Shown in pieces: positions 1-10,003 of a DNA stretch of 64,000 nucleotides. Below the pieces are notes generated by a model. It saw nothing but the letters and a program-made list of their open reading frames with translations, was not told the origin of the DNA and searched no databases. Both the position numbers and the translations under genes were made by a program. This DNA comes from Candidatus Methanomethylicaceae archaeon. Lineage in GTDB: Archaea > Thermoproteota > Methanomethylicia > Methanomethylicales > Methanomethylicaceae. The DNA is taken from contig JAOAJN010000002.1 in the NCBI GenBank assembly GCA_026414165.1, positions 97,830 through 161,829 on the forward strand, written 5' to 3'. Positions within the stretch are counted from its first letter, which is position 1, and each line of letters starts with the position of its first letter.

Positions 1-1
1 T

Positions 2-814
2 TTGGAATCTGCGTATTTTATTGGTTCAACATCGCCTTCCGATGCACCTGCCCGCGTCGTGGCAGGTACTAGAAAACTAGTAGACATGGCCATTTCCAAA
101 GGCGCCAAACTGATCATTATTAACACATGCGGATGGATCTATGGGAGGCGGGCAAGGGAATTCAAAACTTCACTGATTGAATCGATCTGCCCCGAACATC
201 TGATTGCAATTCAAAGGGGCTCAGAAGCGGAGCCCCTAATCAAGGTTTGGGAGTCAAGGGAGGACACAAAAATTTTGAGGATATCGACATCGTCTGCCTC
301 AAGGGTAAGAAGTAGAGAGGAGCGAAGAGAGAAGCGAGAAACCGCGTATCAGAAATATTTCGAAAACAGTAAGGAAAGGATTTTTGACCTTGAAAAAGTC
401 ACTCTAATGCACTCTTACTACACATACGGAAAACCATTGCCGCGCCCATTGTTGGAGGAGTTGCAGAAAAAAATCAGCACAGAGCTGATCTATGGCGAAA
501 TAGGCGATGTTTTCTTATTTTTGGTTGGTAGGGAGGAACCAGATCCAGCCAAGATTGACAAACTCAAGGAACTCACCTCTATTGAAGAAATTGTTTTTGT
601 CAAGAAGGGGTTTGAAAAAGGAATTTTGGTTGGGCTTCTTAATCCGAAAGGCAGTTTTTCCGGACTTGGAGTCCTGTCCCACATAGATTATGAAGGAAGA
701 CGGATTGCAATCACAACGCCTGCTGATGGCGATATAGGCGTCATTCAGATAGGGCAGCTAAAACTAGATGAAAATTGGCGTGAGTTTTCCAAATTACCTC
801 CTTATCCAATTTAA
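2..814 (+). CDS. Polynucleotide 5'-hydroxyl-kinase Clp1/Grc3-like, C-terminal part (runs off window start)
   Basis: Open at the window edge; 'YFIGSTSPSDAPARVVAGTRKLVDMA...LIINTCGWIYG...' resembles archaeal Clp1/Grc3/NOL9 P-loop kinases. Confidence 0.7.
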   Translation: MESAYFIGSTSPSDAPARVVAGTRKLVDMAISKGAKLIIINTCGWIYGRRAREFKTSLIESICPEHLIAIQRGSEAEPLIKVWESREDTKILRISTSSASRVRSREERREKRETAYQKYFENSKERIFDLEKVTLMHSYYTYGKPLPRPLLEELQKKISTELIYGEIGDVFLFLVGREEPDPAKIDKLKELTSIEEIVFVKKGFEKGILVGLLNPKGSFSGLGVLSHIDYEGRRIAITTPADGDIGVIQIGQLKLDENWREFSKLPPYPI

Positions 815-902
815 TGAGCCGCCCTCCAAGCCGGATGAAATAGTCTTAGTCAATAATCAAAAATATATCGAGGCTCGAGATCAGCTAGTTTGGTGTGTTT
901 TT

Positions 903-1379
903 ATGGAAGAGGCGAAAAAAGTTAGCGACTCCGCATTAACCTCTGTTCGATGGATGTTTCCTTCGGATGCAAACCCTGCCGGGAACGTCTTTGGTGGAGC
1001 GATCGTCAGATATATAGACGAAATAGCAGCAGCGGTTGCCCAGCGCCATGCAAGATCCAATGTAGTTATCGCATCTATGGATAGAATGGATTTTCATAGA
1101 CCTGTTCGTGTGGGCGACCTTCTAATACTAAAGGCGTCAGTAAATTATGTCGGGAACTCGTCTATGGAGGTTGGCGTTCGTGTTGAGGCTGAAAACCCGC
1201 GTACAGGGGAGATTGTTCATGCAGCTTCTGCCTACTGCACAATGGTCGCGTTGGATGAAAATGGAAGACCAAAGCGTGTCCCAAGACTAATCCCTGATAC
1301 GGAAGAAGAGAAACGAAGGTTTTTGGAGGCGCAGAGGAGAAGGGAAGAGCGTCTAAAATTATTAGATTCTAAAACATAG
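903..1379 (+). CDS. Acyl-CoA thioesterase, hotdog fold
   Basis: 'MFPSDANPAGNVFGGAIVRYIDEIAAAVAQRHA...VIASMDRMDFHRPVRVGD' is typical of YciA/BACH hotdog thioesterases; internal ATG at 903 preferred over 768. Confidence 0.85.
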   Translation: MEEAKKVSDSALTSVRWMFPSDANPAGNVFGGAIVRYIDEIAAAVAQRHARSNVVIASMDRMDFHRPVRVGDLLILKASVNYVGNSSMEVGVRVEAENPRTGEIVHAASAYCTMVALDENGRPKRVPRLIPDTEEEKRRFLEAQRRREERLKLLDSKT

Positions 1380-1384
1380 TTCCT

Positions 1385-2869
1385 TCAATCAACTTTTTCT
1401 TTTGGGGTTTCCTTTTTCAAAACTTCAGCCTTCTTTTCAGATCTTGAATAATGTTCCTTTATAATTGATGGGATCTCTTTTCCGATGAAGGCTATTACTG
1501 GTAATAGTTCAAGCCTACCTGCCCACATTGCAACTATTAAGACGCTTTTTGAAAAGAGGTCCAATTGATTTACTGGATAGAAAGCAGGACCAACGTTGCT
1601 CAATGCAGAAACCACTAAAGAGAGAGCGCCAAACAAGTCGGGAATTGAAAAACTAAGCAAAACAAAAGACACAAAGACAAATAGAACATATGAAAACACG
1701 AGCGCCGATATCTTTATGATGTATTCGTCATCTAGGACCCGTCCACCTATCTTCACAGGTATTATTGCTGAAGGAGGGAGTACAAGTTTTTCTATTTCCC
1801 TCCTGACAATTCGAAACAAGACAACAAATCTCCATACCTTAATTCCGCCGGCTGTCGACCCTGCGCTCCCACCAATAAACATGAGAATGATGAGGATCGC
1901 CTTCGTTAGAGAAGGCCAATTATCTAAGTTGGCGCTAGTGTAACCTGTTGTGGTCAAGATCGAAATCACATTGAAGAATCCGTCGACAATACCATTGAAC
2001 ATGTCAATACCGTTAAGCAGTAAAAAAACGGATACGAGCAATCCTCCAAAAAGCAATACAAAGATCATAGTTTTAAACTCTGCATCTTCAACGATCTTTC
2101 TAACATCCAATTTTCCTAAATTGTAAAATAATACAAAACTGGTTGCGCCAAGTACCATGAAGAATGAAATCGTCAGTTTTATGTTTATGCCGAATTCTGC
2201 CATGCTGGTGTTTTTTGTTGAAAACCCACCAGTCGAGAGAGTAGTCATCGCATGGTTTATGGCATCAAAAGCATCAAGACCACACATGTATAGTATAAGC
2301 GCACAGACACCTGTCAAAAAACTGTAAATCAAGAGTATGTTCTTTACACTTGCTTTAACGCTGGGTGTAAACTTTTCCCTACCCTCAAGCACATAAAGTC
2401 GCCATGTACTTATGCCCCCTTTCAAAAGTATTGTGAAGAATAAGATTATTCCGACCCCGCCTATCCACTGCGTGAAGCTGCGCCAGAACAATATTGATTT
2501 AGGTATGATCTCCACATTGTTAATAAGGGACATACCTGTTGTTGTGAAGCCCGAAACTGACTCGAAAAAAGCGTCCAGCACTCCCATGCCTATCAAAAAA
2601 TAAGGAATCATGCCTATAAGCGAGACAAAGAGCCAGCCTGTGCAAGCAATAATGATGGTTGCCTTAATCGAAAAGTCCTCTGCCAAAGGATATTTGGAGT
2701 TTAAAAACATTCCCAAAATTATGGCAACTATGCCTGGTATAAGGAAAAAAGGTATAGTGCTGTATTCCGCATAGACAAGCGCTGGTAATAAAGGTATTAG
2801 AATCATAATTCCTGTCACGAGAAGAAGCCCAGCAAACCCCCCTATTACTTCGCGGGAGTTATAACTCAT
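1385..2869 (-). CDS. trkH: Trk potassium uptake system membrane protein TrkH
   Basis: Multi-TM; 'SGFTTTGMS', 'TTLSTGGFST', 'LTTTGYTSAN' selectivity-filter repeats. Confidence 0.9.
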   Translation of the reverse strand: MSYNSREVIGGFAGLLLVTGIMILIPLLPALVYAEYSTIPFFLIPGIVAIILGMFLNSKYPLAEDFSIKATIIIACTGWLFVSLIGMIPYFLIGMGVLDAFFESVSGFTTTGMSLINNVEIIPKSILFWRSFTQWIGGVGIILFFTILLKGGISTWRLYVLEGREKFTPSVKASVKNILLIYSFLTGVCALILYMCGLDAFDAINHAMTTLSTGGFSTKNTSMAEFGINIKLTISFFMVLGATSFVLFYNLGKLDVRKIVEDAEFKTMIFVLLFGGLLVSVFLLLNGIDMFNGIVDGFFNVISILTTTGYTSANLDNWPSLTKAILIILMFIGGSAGSTAGGIKVWRFVVLFRIVRREIEKLVLPPSAIIPVKIGGRVLDDEYIIKISALVFSYVLFVFVSFVLLSFSIPDLFGALSLVVSALSNVGPAFYPVNQLDLFSKSVLIVAMWAGRLELLPVIAFIGKEIPSIIKEHYSRSEKKAEVLKKETPKEKVD

Positions 2870-2978
2870 AATATATCACTTGGTTTGACCAATAGCAAAT
2901 TTTTTAACCCTGGGGTCTTTTACTTCAACCACTTGTATTTAAGTATAAAAGTCTCCGCCTAATGAAGGTAATATTGCT

Positions 2979-3647
2979 ATGAAGGCAATTATTGCAGGTG
3001 TTGGCAGAACCGGTAAAATCCTAATAAGGGAATTGAAGGAAAACGGCAATGATGTGGCAGTGATAGACATAGATGCGGACAAATGCAAAGAAGTCTCTCA
3101 TGAATTTGACATCCTAGTGTTTAAGGGAGATATAACTGACATAGATGATCTCAGTAAGATCAATATCAATGAATATGAGATCTTCATATCGGTGACGGGT
3201 AGCGACGAAAAAAACATACTGGGATGTTTATTGGCAAAGGATCTTGGAATACAGAAGGTTATTGCCAGAGTGAGTGACCCTCGGCTTTCTAAGATCGCAG
3301 GCAAACTGGGCATAAACCACACTATATGTCCGGAAGAGGCTGCTGCAGAGAAGATCCTACAAATAACCAAAGAAAGCGACACTCTTACGTCTGAAGAAAA
3401 AACACCTCAGGCGTTACATAGTCTTGGCGTCAGGAGGGTGCGAGTAAAAGTAGGTAAAAACGCTCCTGTGATTGGTATGCAAATAGGCGATCTACCTCTT
3501 AGGAACGAGTGGATGATAGTGCGCGTGAAGGATGAAAATGACCGATTCATACCCGTTGATGCCTCTCTGAAAATACAATCGGATTTTGTGCTGGATATGC
3601 TCGTCAAAGAGAGCGCCTTAGAAGCAGTCAAAGCACTATTTTCCTGA
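2979..3647 (+). CDS. trkA: Trk potassium uptake regulatory subunit TrkA
   Basis: N-terminal Rossmann 'AIIAGVGRTGKILIRELKENGNDVAVIDID' plus C-terminal TrkA-C; divergent from trkH. Confidence 0.9.
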   Translation: MKAIIAGVGRTGKILIRELKENGNDVAVIDIDADKCKEVSHEFDILVFKGDITDIDDLSKININEYEIFISVTGSDEKNILGCLLAKDLGIQKVIARVSDPRLSKIAGKLGINHTICPEEAAAEKILQITKESDTLTSEEKTPQALHSLGVRRVRVKVGKNAPVIGMQIGDLPLRNEWMIVRVKDENDRFIPVDASLKIQSDFVLDMLVKESALEAVKALFS

Positions 3648-3725
3648 AAATTATTAACGAATTAAGATAAATTAGTGAATGCTTCAATTTTTATATTTTA
3701 ATTTATATTAATTTAATTCTTTATG

Positions 3726-4403
3726 TTATTTCTTATATAGCTCTACCCACTTGGGGCAATCGTATTTCTTCTCAGGGCATACTTTTCTTGTTACGCAGAA
3801 CGGTCCTGCATTATCGAATATGTGAGGGGCAACCTGTTTGACTAATGACAACATCTCCTCGGCCAGCCTTCTTATCTCCCACTGGGCTGAGAGGCAGCAC
3901 CTCAGCTCAAAGAAATTCATAAGAGATCTGGCATTCATAGTGACCACGATCTTTGTTGGAGTGGCTTGTGGAAGAATATACCTTGCATCTTCAGCCGGAA
4001 CGCCCTTTTCAAGAAGGTTCTTATAACAACTTTTGCAGACTTCTAAAACCTCATGAAACTCTCTTCTCAGACCATCATCTCTGTTAATACTCTCTGGAAC
4101 GATGAACTCAATCTCATCTAGCTTTACGTACCTCTGACTCTGCTGAGAGTATGACGCGATCCTGTGCCGAACCAATTGATGACTGCAGGCCCTCGATATG
4201 CCCTCTATAGCAAAGGTGAAGCTTGCATGCTCCAAAACAGAGAGATGCCCGCTCTCTATCACCTTCCTTAGTAACCTTTGGATGTCTGCGTCGCCAAGAT
4301 CTCTTAGAGCCTTGGTTGCACTGAATTTTGAATAACACTGTCTGGCAGATGCAGCAACGACCCTCTCTGGATCAGGTGTAAAGGATAAAAGTGTTACCTT
4401 CAA
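3726..4403 (-). CDS. thyX: Flavin-dependent thymidylate synthase ThyX
   Basis: ThyX motif 'RHRIASYSQQSQRYV'; 'LPQATPTKIVVTMNARSLMNFFELR'. Confidence 0.95.
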   Translation of the reverse strand: MKVTLLSFTPDPERVVAASARQCYSKFSATKALRDLGDADIQRLLRKVIESGHLSVLEHASFTFAIEGISRACSHQLVRHRIASYSQQSQRYVKLDEIEFIVPESINRDDGLRREFHEVLEVCKSCYKNLLEKGVPAEDARYILPQATPTKIVVTMNARSLMNFFELRCCLSAQWEIRRLAEEMLSLVKQVAPHIFDNAGPFCVTRKVCPEKKYDCPKWVELYKK

Positions 4404-4505
4404 GCATCCTCGCCGAATAGCATCTATGCATCTTTGTTTTAAAAGTTAACCATTCATTACACACCATCACATAATTTCAATAGCGGTGTTAATATCACCC
4501 ACAGC

Positions 4506-5138
4506 TCATTTCGATTTTTTCCTCAACATAAACTTTATGTACGCTATAACGCCGTTCTTTTCTATATACTGAGTTGCCTCGATCCAATTGATCTTGTATA
4601 TAACCCACGTCATGAGTAGCATAAATGTGACTGAAACAGCTATAGTGAGTAACGGATCCCCATTCCCAATAAAGATCTTTGCATATTCAAATGAATATTT
4701 TGCAGTATATGCGACGATCATGCCTAAGGTCAATTTACCTAATAGTAGAGCCACAAAAAATCTTTTGAAGTTGTACTTGATTATCCCGAAAGGCATTACT
4801 ATTATGTCGTCTGGAAGAGGCAAAGAAGAAAATAAATAGACTGCAATAACTCCATATTTCCCCAGCAGGTTACCGAAACATTCTAGTTCCTTCTTCTTCT
4901 TTTCGTCTAGAACCGCCCTCCCGCCCCTTCCTATTGCATAGGACACACATTTTCCTAGGCTTGCGCCGATGCCCACCGTGATGCCCACAAAAAATGGTTC
5001 TAAAATATGAGAGAGTAAAAAAATCGGTATTAAATATGGGACCGGCAAGAAGGGCACAAGATTGCCGAGTATGGATATAGTGAAGGTTCCCAAATAACCG
5101 TATTCGAGCAGGGACTCGAGCAAAGTCAAATTCATCAT
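4506..5138 (-). CDS. VTT/DedA-like small membrane protein
   Basis: Multi-TM; 'FLPVPYLIPIFLLS', 'GASLGKCVSYAIGRGGR', 'SSLPLPDDIIVMPFGI'. Confidence 0.6.
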   Translation of the reverse strand: MMNLTLLESLLEYGYLGTFTISILGNLVPFLPVPYLIPIFLLSHILEPFFVGITVGIGASLGKCVSYAIGRGGRAVLDEKKKKELECFGNLLGKYGVIAVYLFSSLPLPDDIIVMPFGIIKYNFKRFFVALLLGKLTLGMIVAYTAKYSFEYAKIFIGNGDPLLTIAVSVTFMLLMTWVIYKINWIEATQYIEKNGVIAYIKFMLRKKSK

Positions 5139-5373
5139 CTTCCTCAGTGGATGGTGGTATACCCATTATCCTTGCCTCCCCTTAATATAATGAACTCTTC
5201 GGTTTTTGATCAAGGTTTTTAATTAATATTCGATTGATTTCACAAGCTGTATGATTAAAGGAGCTTTTTAAGTGTCAAATACTGGCTCAAATTCGAGTCC
5301 AGACCAAACAACCTAAATCCTTATACATAACGTATAACATCAACATAAATATCATTGGTAGGAAGGATCGATT

Positions 5374-6114
5374 TTGCATATGGTTCAAAGGCAATCTATT
5401 GAGGAAGAGGATCTATCTGAATGTGTAATTGTTGCCATAGACCTTTGGAAGATCTACCGCTTAGGCAAGGTAGAGTACCCTGCCCTACGGGGCATTAATA
5501 TGCGAATAAGGAGGGGCGAGTTCGTTGCAGTTGTTGGACCTTCTGGGAGTGGCAAGTCGACCCTACTAAACCTCTTTGGTGCTCTAGACAGGCCCACAAG
5601 GGGCAAGGTAATAATAGACGGCGTTGAGATCTCCGCATTGAGAAGCGACCAGTTGGCAGAACTTCGCAACAAAAAGTTGGGCTTCGTTTTTCAAACCTTC
5701 AACCTAATACCTTATATGAGCGCCGTGGACAATGTGGAAGTGCCCATGATAGCCTCGGGGCTCTCGCCTAAGGAGAGGCGTGCTAGAGCCATGGAATTAC
5801 TTGCTCTGGTGGGGCTAAATGGCTTTGAGAAGAACAGACCTAATGAGTTGAGTGGCGGTCAGCAGCAAAGAGTTGCCATAGCGAGGGCGCTTGCAAATGA
5901 CCCGCAGATAATCCTAGCGGACGAGCCGACAGGCAACCTAGACTCAAAGTCCGCTGCGGAGGTAATAGATGTGTTACATAATTTAAATAAGAAAGGTGTG
6001 ACAATTATAATGGTCACGCACAACCTCGGTCTCATAAAGCATTGTCATAGAGTCCTTTGGATGAAGGATGGACTGGTTGAAAAGGAGGTAAAACAAATTG
6101 TCGCAGAACTATGA
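5374..6114 (+). CDS. ABC transporter ATP-binding protein (MacB/LolD type)
   Basis: Walker A GPSGSGKST, signature LSGGQQQRVAIARAL, Walker B ILADEPTGNLDS. Confidence 0.95.
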   Translation: MHMVQRQSIEEEDLSECVIVAIDLWKIYRLGKVEYPALRGINMRIRRGEFVAVVGPSGSGKSTLLNLFGALDRPTRGKVIIDGVEISALRSDQLAELRNKKLGFVFQTFNLIPYMSAVDNVEVPMIASGLSPKERRARAMELLALVGLNGFEKNRPNELSGGQQQRVAIARALANDPQIILADEPTGNLDSKSAAEVIDVLHNLNKKGVTIIMVTHNLGLIKHCHRVLWMKDGLVEKEVKQIVAEL

Positions 6115-8110
6115 AAAAAGAAGCCTCAAGGTAACAATATTTATTTTATGTGCTTTTTTGGTAACTTTCCCTCTCTTTAGTGTTCAGATTGTTATTTCCG
6201 CCCCTCCTAACCTGAACGTGAGTATTGACAATGCGACTCTCACGGCGGGTACCAACAACCAAGTATACTTGACGATAAAGAACCTCGGCGATACTACTGC
6301 ATTGCAAATCTGGGTTAGCCTATCGCTTCCAGCTTCTGCCACTGGTGGTGCACTGATGATCCTTAACGGGAGCGATGGACGCTGGTACATTGATAGTCTT
6401 GCATCGGCAGAGTCGCAATCCATTCCTGTAACAATATACGTTAGCCCGAGCGCTGCAGGGAGCACATATCAACTTACCGTAACATTGAGTTACCAGTATT
6501 ACGGCTCCAGAACTGAGACGAGAACCATCGGCGTTTATGTCACCCCCTTAACGGTGCAGGGGGCAGTTCTATCCGCGTCTTTTTCTCCCTATACTCTGGA
6601 TTTTGGTAAGAACAACGAGGTCTTGTTAAAGATAAAAAATGTTGGTGATGCCGATGCCAAACTTATTTCTGTAACCCTAACAATGCCTGGTGCAACATCT
6701 GGCACATCTCCCCTGTCATTGATCGGAAGCGATGGAAGATGGAATTTCGAGTCTATAAGACCTGGTGAGGAAGTTGCAATACCTCTGACATTATATGCCT
6801 CGGCTTCCTCAGCTGGTCAGACATACCAGTTACCCATTTCATTATCCTATTCTGACTACATCCGAACAAAGTCTGAGACCCGGTACTTAACAATTGTCAT
6901 TCCGTTCAGCACCTCACCATCTGTAAATTTTGAAGTAAGTGTGGTGCCGCAGGATCTAAAGGCGGGGGAGACGAACAGGCTCAGCATTCAGTTGTACAAT
7001 AAGGGGGATAGCGATGCCTCCTACGTTCAAGTTGTCTTGAATATGCCGCCGTCCACCGCCTCAGGCTTACCAATGATCTTGCAAGGCTCTGATGGGCGCT
7101 GGCTTATAGATAAGATCGCGGCGGGTGCATCCGTCAATTTGGAGGCAGACGTCTATGTCAGTCCTTCGGCATCGGGAATCGCGTATCAAGCCTCGGTTGC
7201 CATGACCTACTACGATTCGTTGTCAAGGAGTAAGCAGGAGACTAGGTATCTCTCACTAAACGTTCCTGCAGTCTATTCTCCCTTGGCAGTAATCGACATT
7301 AGTATAAGTAAAAACGAGCTCAGGTCAGGAGATATAAACGAGCTGAATCTAACGGTTAAGAATTTAGGAGACGGAGCGGCCAGCTCCTTAGTAGTTTCAC
7401 TCACTATTCCAGGGGCACAGAGTGTTACTACATCTATGGCACTCTTGGGAAGTGACGGGAGTTGGTATATAGGCAACCTGCATCCAGGGGAGAGTGCCAT
7501 AATACCTCTGAAGATCTTTGTCTCACCATCTGCGTCGGGAACCCTAACAACTTTTACCGTGACAACCTCTTACACTGATGTAAATTTAAAGAGTAAGCAA
7601 CAGGTCAACTATTTGGGCATGGTGGTAAGGGGTGTGGTCGACTTGGTGGTTCTGGACTCCTCAACTTTTCCGTCTCAGATCACGCTCGGAAAGCCATTTT
7701 CAATAACAGTAAGCCTTATCAATCTTGGGACCACCACAGCACAGAGCGTCATGGTCACTCCCAGTGCCAGCCAAGGGCTTCAGCCATCAGGCTATGATAA
7801 GGTCTTTCTGGGAGATTTGGCAGTCAACGTTCCATCGTCCTTCACACTCACATACTCTGCCACGAATATTACAACAGGCAAATATGCATTAAATTTGGAG
7901 TACAGTTATAGGGACAATCTAGGTCAGAAACTTACGGGCATACTCAACGTTCCAGTAAACATAGTGGTTAGCACCACAAATGCAAGCTCAACTAACAGTT
8001 CTACTGGATCCACATCTGCGGTTATGCTTAATCCGATATACATTACAATTGTTTTAGTTCTCGTAGTAATAGCAGCAGTTTTCATCTATTTCAAGAAGCG
8101 CAGGTCTTGA
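6098..8110 (+). CDS. Secreted CARDB/COG1361-like repeat protein with C-terminal TM, between ABC ATPase and permease
   Basis: N-terminal signal, four approx. 125-aa repeats each with 'GSDGRW/GSDGSW', C-terminal TM 'YITIVLVLVVIAAVFIYFKKRRS'; overlaps both neighbours. Confidence 0.8.
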   Translation: MSQNYEKRSLKVTIFILCAFLVTFPLFSVQIVISAPPNLNVSIDNATLTAGTNNQVYLTIKNLGDTTALQIWVSLSLPASATGGALMILNGSDGRWYIDSLASAESQSIPVTIYVSPSAAGSTYQLTVTLSYQYYGSRTETRTIGVYVTPLTVQGAVLSASFSPYTLDFGKNNEVLLKIKNVGDADAKLISVTLTMPGATSGTSPLSLIGSDGRWNFESIRPGEEVAIPLTLYASASSAGQTYQLPISLSYSDYIRTKSETRYLTIVIPFSTSPSVNFEVSVVPQDLKAGETNRLSIQLYNKGDSDASYVQVVLNMPPSTASGLPMILQGSDGRWLIDKIAAGASVNLEADVYVSPSASGIAYQASVAMTYYDSLSRSKQETRYLSLNVPAVYSPLAVIDISISKNELRSGDINELNLTVKNLGDGAASSLVVSLTIPGAQSVTTSMALLGSDGSWYIGNLHPGESAIIPLKIFVSPSASGTLTTFTVTTSYTDVNLKSKQQVNYLGMVVRGVVDLVVLDSSTFPSQITLGKPFSITVSLINLGTTTAQSVMVTPSASQGLQPSGYDKVFLGDLAVNVPSSFTLTYSATNITTGKYALNLEYSYRDNLGQKLTGILNVPVNIVVSTTNASSTNSSTGSTSAVMLNPIYITIVLVLVVIAAVFIYFKKRRS

Positions 8111-9327
8111 AGATGCGAGCGACTGATATATTAAAGTGGGGAATCAGGGGAATACGAGAGCGGAAGCTTAGGGCAGCGCTTACCATACTCGGAATAATGG
8201 TGGGGACCGCTGCAGTAATTGCTCTGGTCTCGCAGACCGAAGGCATCCAATCTAGCATAGTCGACCAAATGAATAAACTCGGTCCGAGCACAATAAGCTT
8301 GAGACCTGCAACAGGAACCGTGATATTGACTGAGAAGGATGTGAATAGAATTCTGCAGATCCCAAATGTCGAGCTCGTTATACCCGTTGTGACCTCTACT
8401 GTAAGGCTCTATGGAACCCAATCCTCGAGAACCGTTCAGCTTGTTGGAATAGATCCATCACAATTCGGAATACTTGTCTCAGGATATGAAATGGAGGAAG
8501 GGCGTCTATATCAGCCCCTCAGCTATTCGGAGGTTGTGGTCGGGGCGAACGTTCATCAGCCGCAGGATTTGACCTCGCCCTTTGTGAACGTAGGACAAAC
8601 AGCAACAATAGAGTCGATAACAAGATCCACAAGAATGGTCGCAAGCGTAGTCGGGTCTCTAACACCATATGGTATGACTGCGCTTGTCTCTGTAGATGAC
8701 AGCATTTTCATGTCATTGAAGGGCGCTTCGAATTTTTTGGGCAGGACGAGCTACTCAGCCCTCTTCGTGAGGGCAACGGATCCGGAGGCTGTAGACGGCG
8801 TTGTTGGAAACATCAGGGCGATTTATGGGAACACTCTGAATATAATGACTGTGAAGCAGATAACTCAGATCGTTACATCGATAACAGGCATGTTGACTGT
8901 ACTCCTTGGATCGATTGCTGCGATCTCCCTCTTCGTGGCTGGTCTAGGCATAATGAACATAATGTTTGTTTCGGTAATTGAGAGGACCAGGGAGATAGGC
9001 GTCCTAAAGGCCCTAGGGTTCAAAGACCGGAACATACTTTCAATATTCCTATCGGAGGCGGGAGTTGTTGGATTGGTGGGCGGAATACTTGGTATAGCTG
9101 TGGGCTCAGCAATATCCTATCTAATGCCATTGCTAGTCTCTAGGGGTTTTGCATCGCAATCTGCTCAGTTTGGTGGTGCCAACTCCTTTTCATACCTTCC
9201 AGTGATAAGGCCTGAGATGGCACTTCTTGTTTTCTTCTTTGCCATCGCAGTTAGCCTACTTGCAGGCCTGTATCCAGCGAGAAGAGCATCGAAAATGGAT
9301 CCTGTTGTAGCGCTTAGACATGAGTGA
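8107..9327 (+). CDS. ABC transporter permease (MacB/FtsX)
   Basis: N-terminal 'GIRERKLRAALTILGIMVGTAAVIAL', C-terminal FtsX region 'ERTREIGVLKALGFKDRNIL', 'GLYPARRASKMDPVVALRHE'. Confidence 0.95.
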   Translation: MKMRATDILKWGIRGIRERKLRAALTILGIMVGTAAVIALVSQTEGIQSSIVDQMNKLGPSTISLRPATGTVILTEKDVNRILQIPNVELVIPVVTSTVRLYGTQSSRTVQLVGIDPSQFGILVSGYEMEEGRLYQPLSYSEVVVGANVHQPQDLTSPFVNVGQTATIESITRSTRMVASVVGSLTPYGMTALVSVDDSIFMSLKGASNFLGRTSYSALFVRATDPEAVDGVVGNIRAIYGNTLNIMTVKQITQIVTSITGMLTVLLGSIAAISLFVAGLGIMNIMFVSVIERTREIGVLKALGFKDRNILSIFLSEAGVVGLVGGILGIAVGSAISYLMPLLVSRGFASQSAQFGGANSFSYLPVIRPEMALLVFFFAIAVSLLAGLYPARRASKMDPVVALRHE

Positions 9328-9422
9328 TAATAGTATTGATCGTGATTATGATCATCCTTATAACAACTCTTAGTTATAGTCTTTTGCTGAACCGCAGTAC
9401 AAGGATTTTACGGTGGTGTTGA

Positions 9423-9887
9423 TTGAGGGAGTACCCTGAACGACCTTTAGTAGGCGTTGGTGTGATCCTGATCAGGGATCAGCAGATTTTGCTTGTTAAG
9501 AGAGGACATGAGCCGAACAAAGGGCTTTGGTCAATTCCTGGTGGACTAATAAAGCTAGGTGAGACTGCCGAAGAGGCGGCGATTAGGGAGGTTAAAGAGG
9601 AGACAGGACTTGAGGTATCATTAGGAGCGGTCGCAGGAATCTTCAACGTCATTATAAAAGAAGGAAACTCTAAGATCAAGTATCATTATGTGATAATAGA
9701 CTACTTCGGCGAGGTTACTGGCGGTACATTGAGACATGGAACTGATGTGACAGATGCTAGATGGTTTGAGATTAATGAACTAAACAATATAGAGACCTCG
9801 CCCACTGTAAAAAAAGTCGTAGAGCTATTTTATAGCTCTGCTTGTAATGTAAAAAACCATAAATTAAGTAGAATTATTGACATTTAA
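9423..9887 (+). CDS. NUDIX hydrolase
   Basis: Nudix box 'GGLIKLGETAEEAAIREVKEETGLEV'. Confidence 0.93.
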   Translation: MREYPERPLVGVGVILIRDQQILLVKRGHEPNKGLWSIPGGLIKLGETAEEAAIREVKEETGLEVSLGAVAGIFNVIIKEGNSKIKYHYVIIDYFGEVTGGTLRHGTDVTDARWFEINELNNIETSPTVKKVVELFYSSACNVKNHKLSRIIDI

Positions 9888-10003
9888 AATAATTTAAACC
9901 ACAAACTTCAAAAATTGTCTCACAGAATTGAGGCAGAGTAGTTGAAATAAAACCAATAGAAAATCAAAATTAAGCAAAAACAGAAAAAAATAAAAAAGGG
10001 GAT

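Noticed and set aside
5270-5330. 'ggctcaaattcgagtccagacc' resembling a tRNA T-arm
   Set aside because: No acceptor stem, anticodon arm or D-arm could be assembled around it.
6200-7650. Regularly spaced repeats suggesting a repeat array
   Set aside because: They are approx. 125-aa protein domain repeats in one ORF, not CRISPR or DNA repeats.
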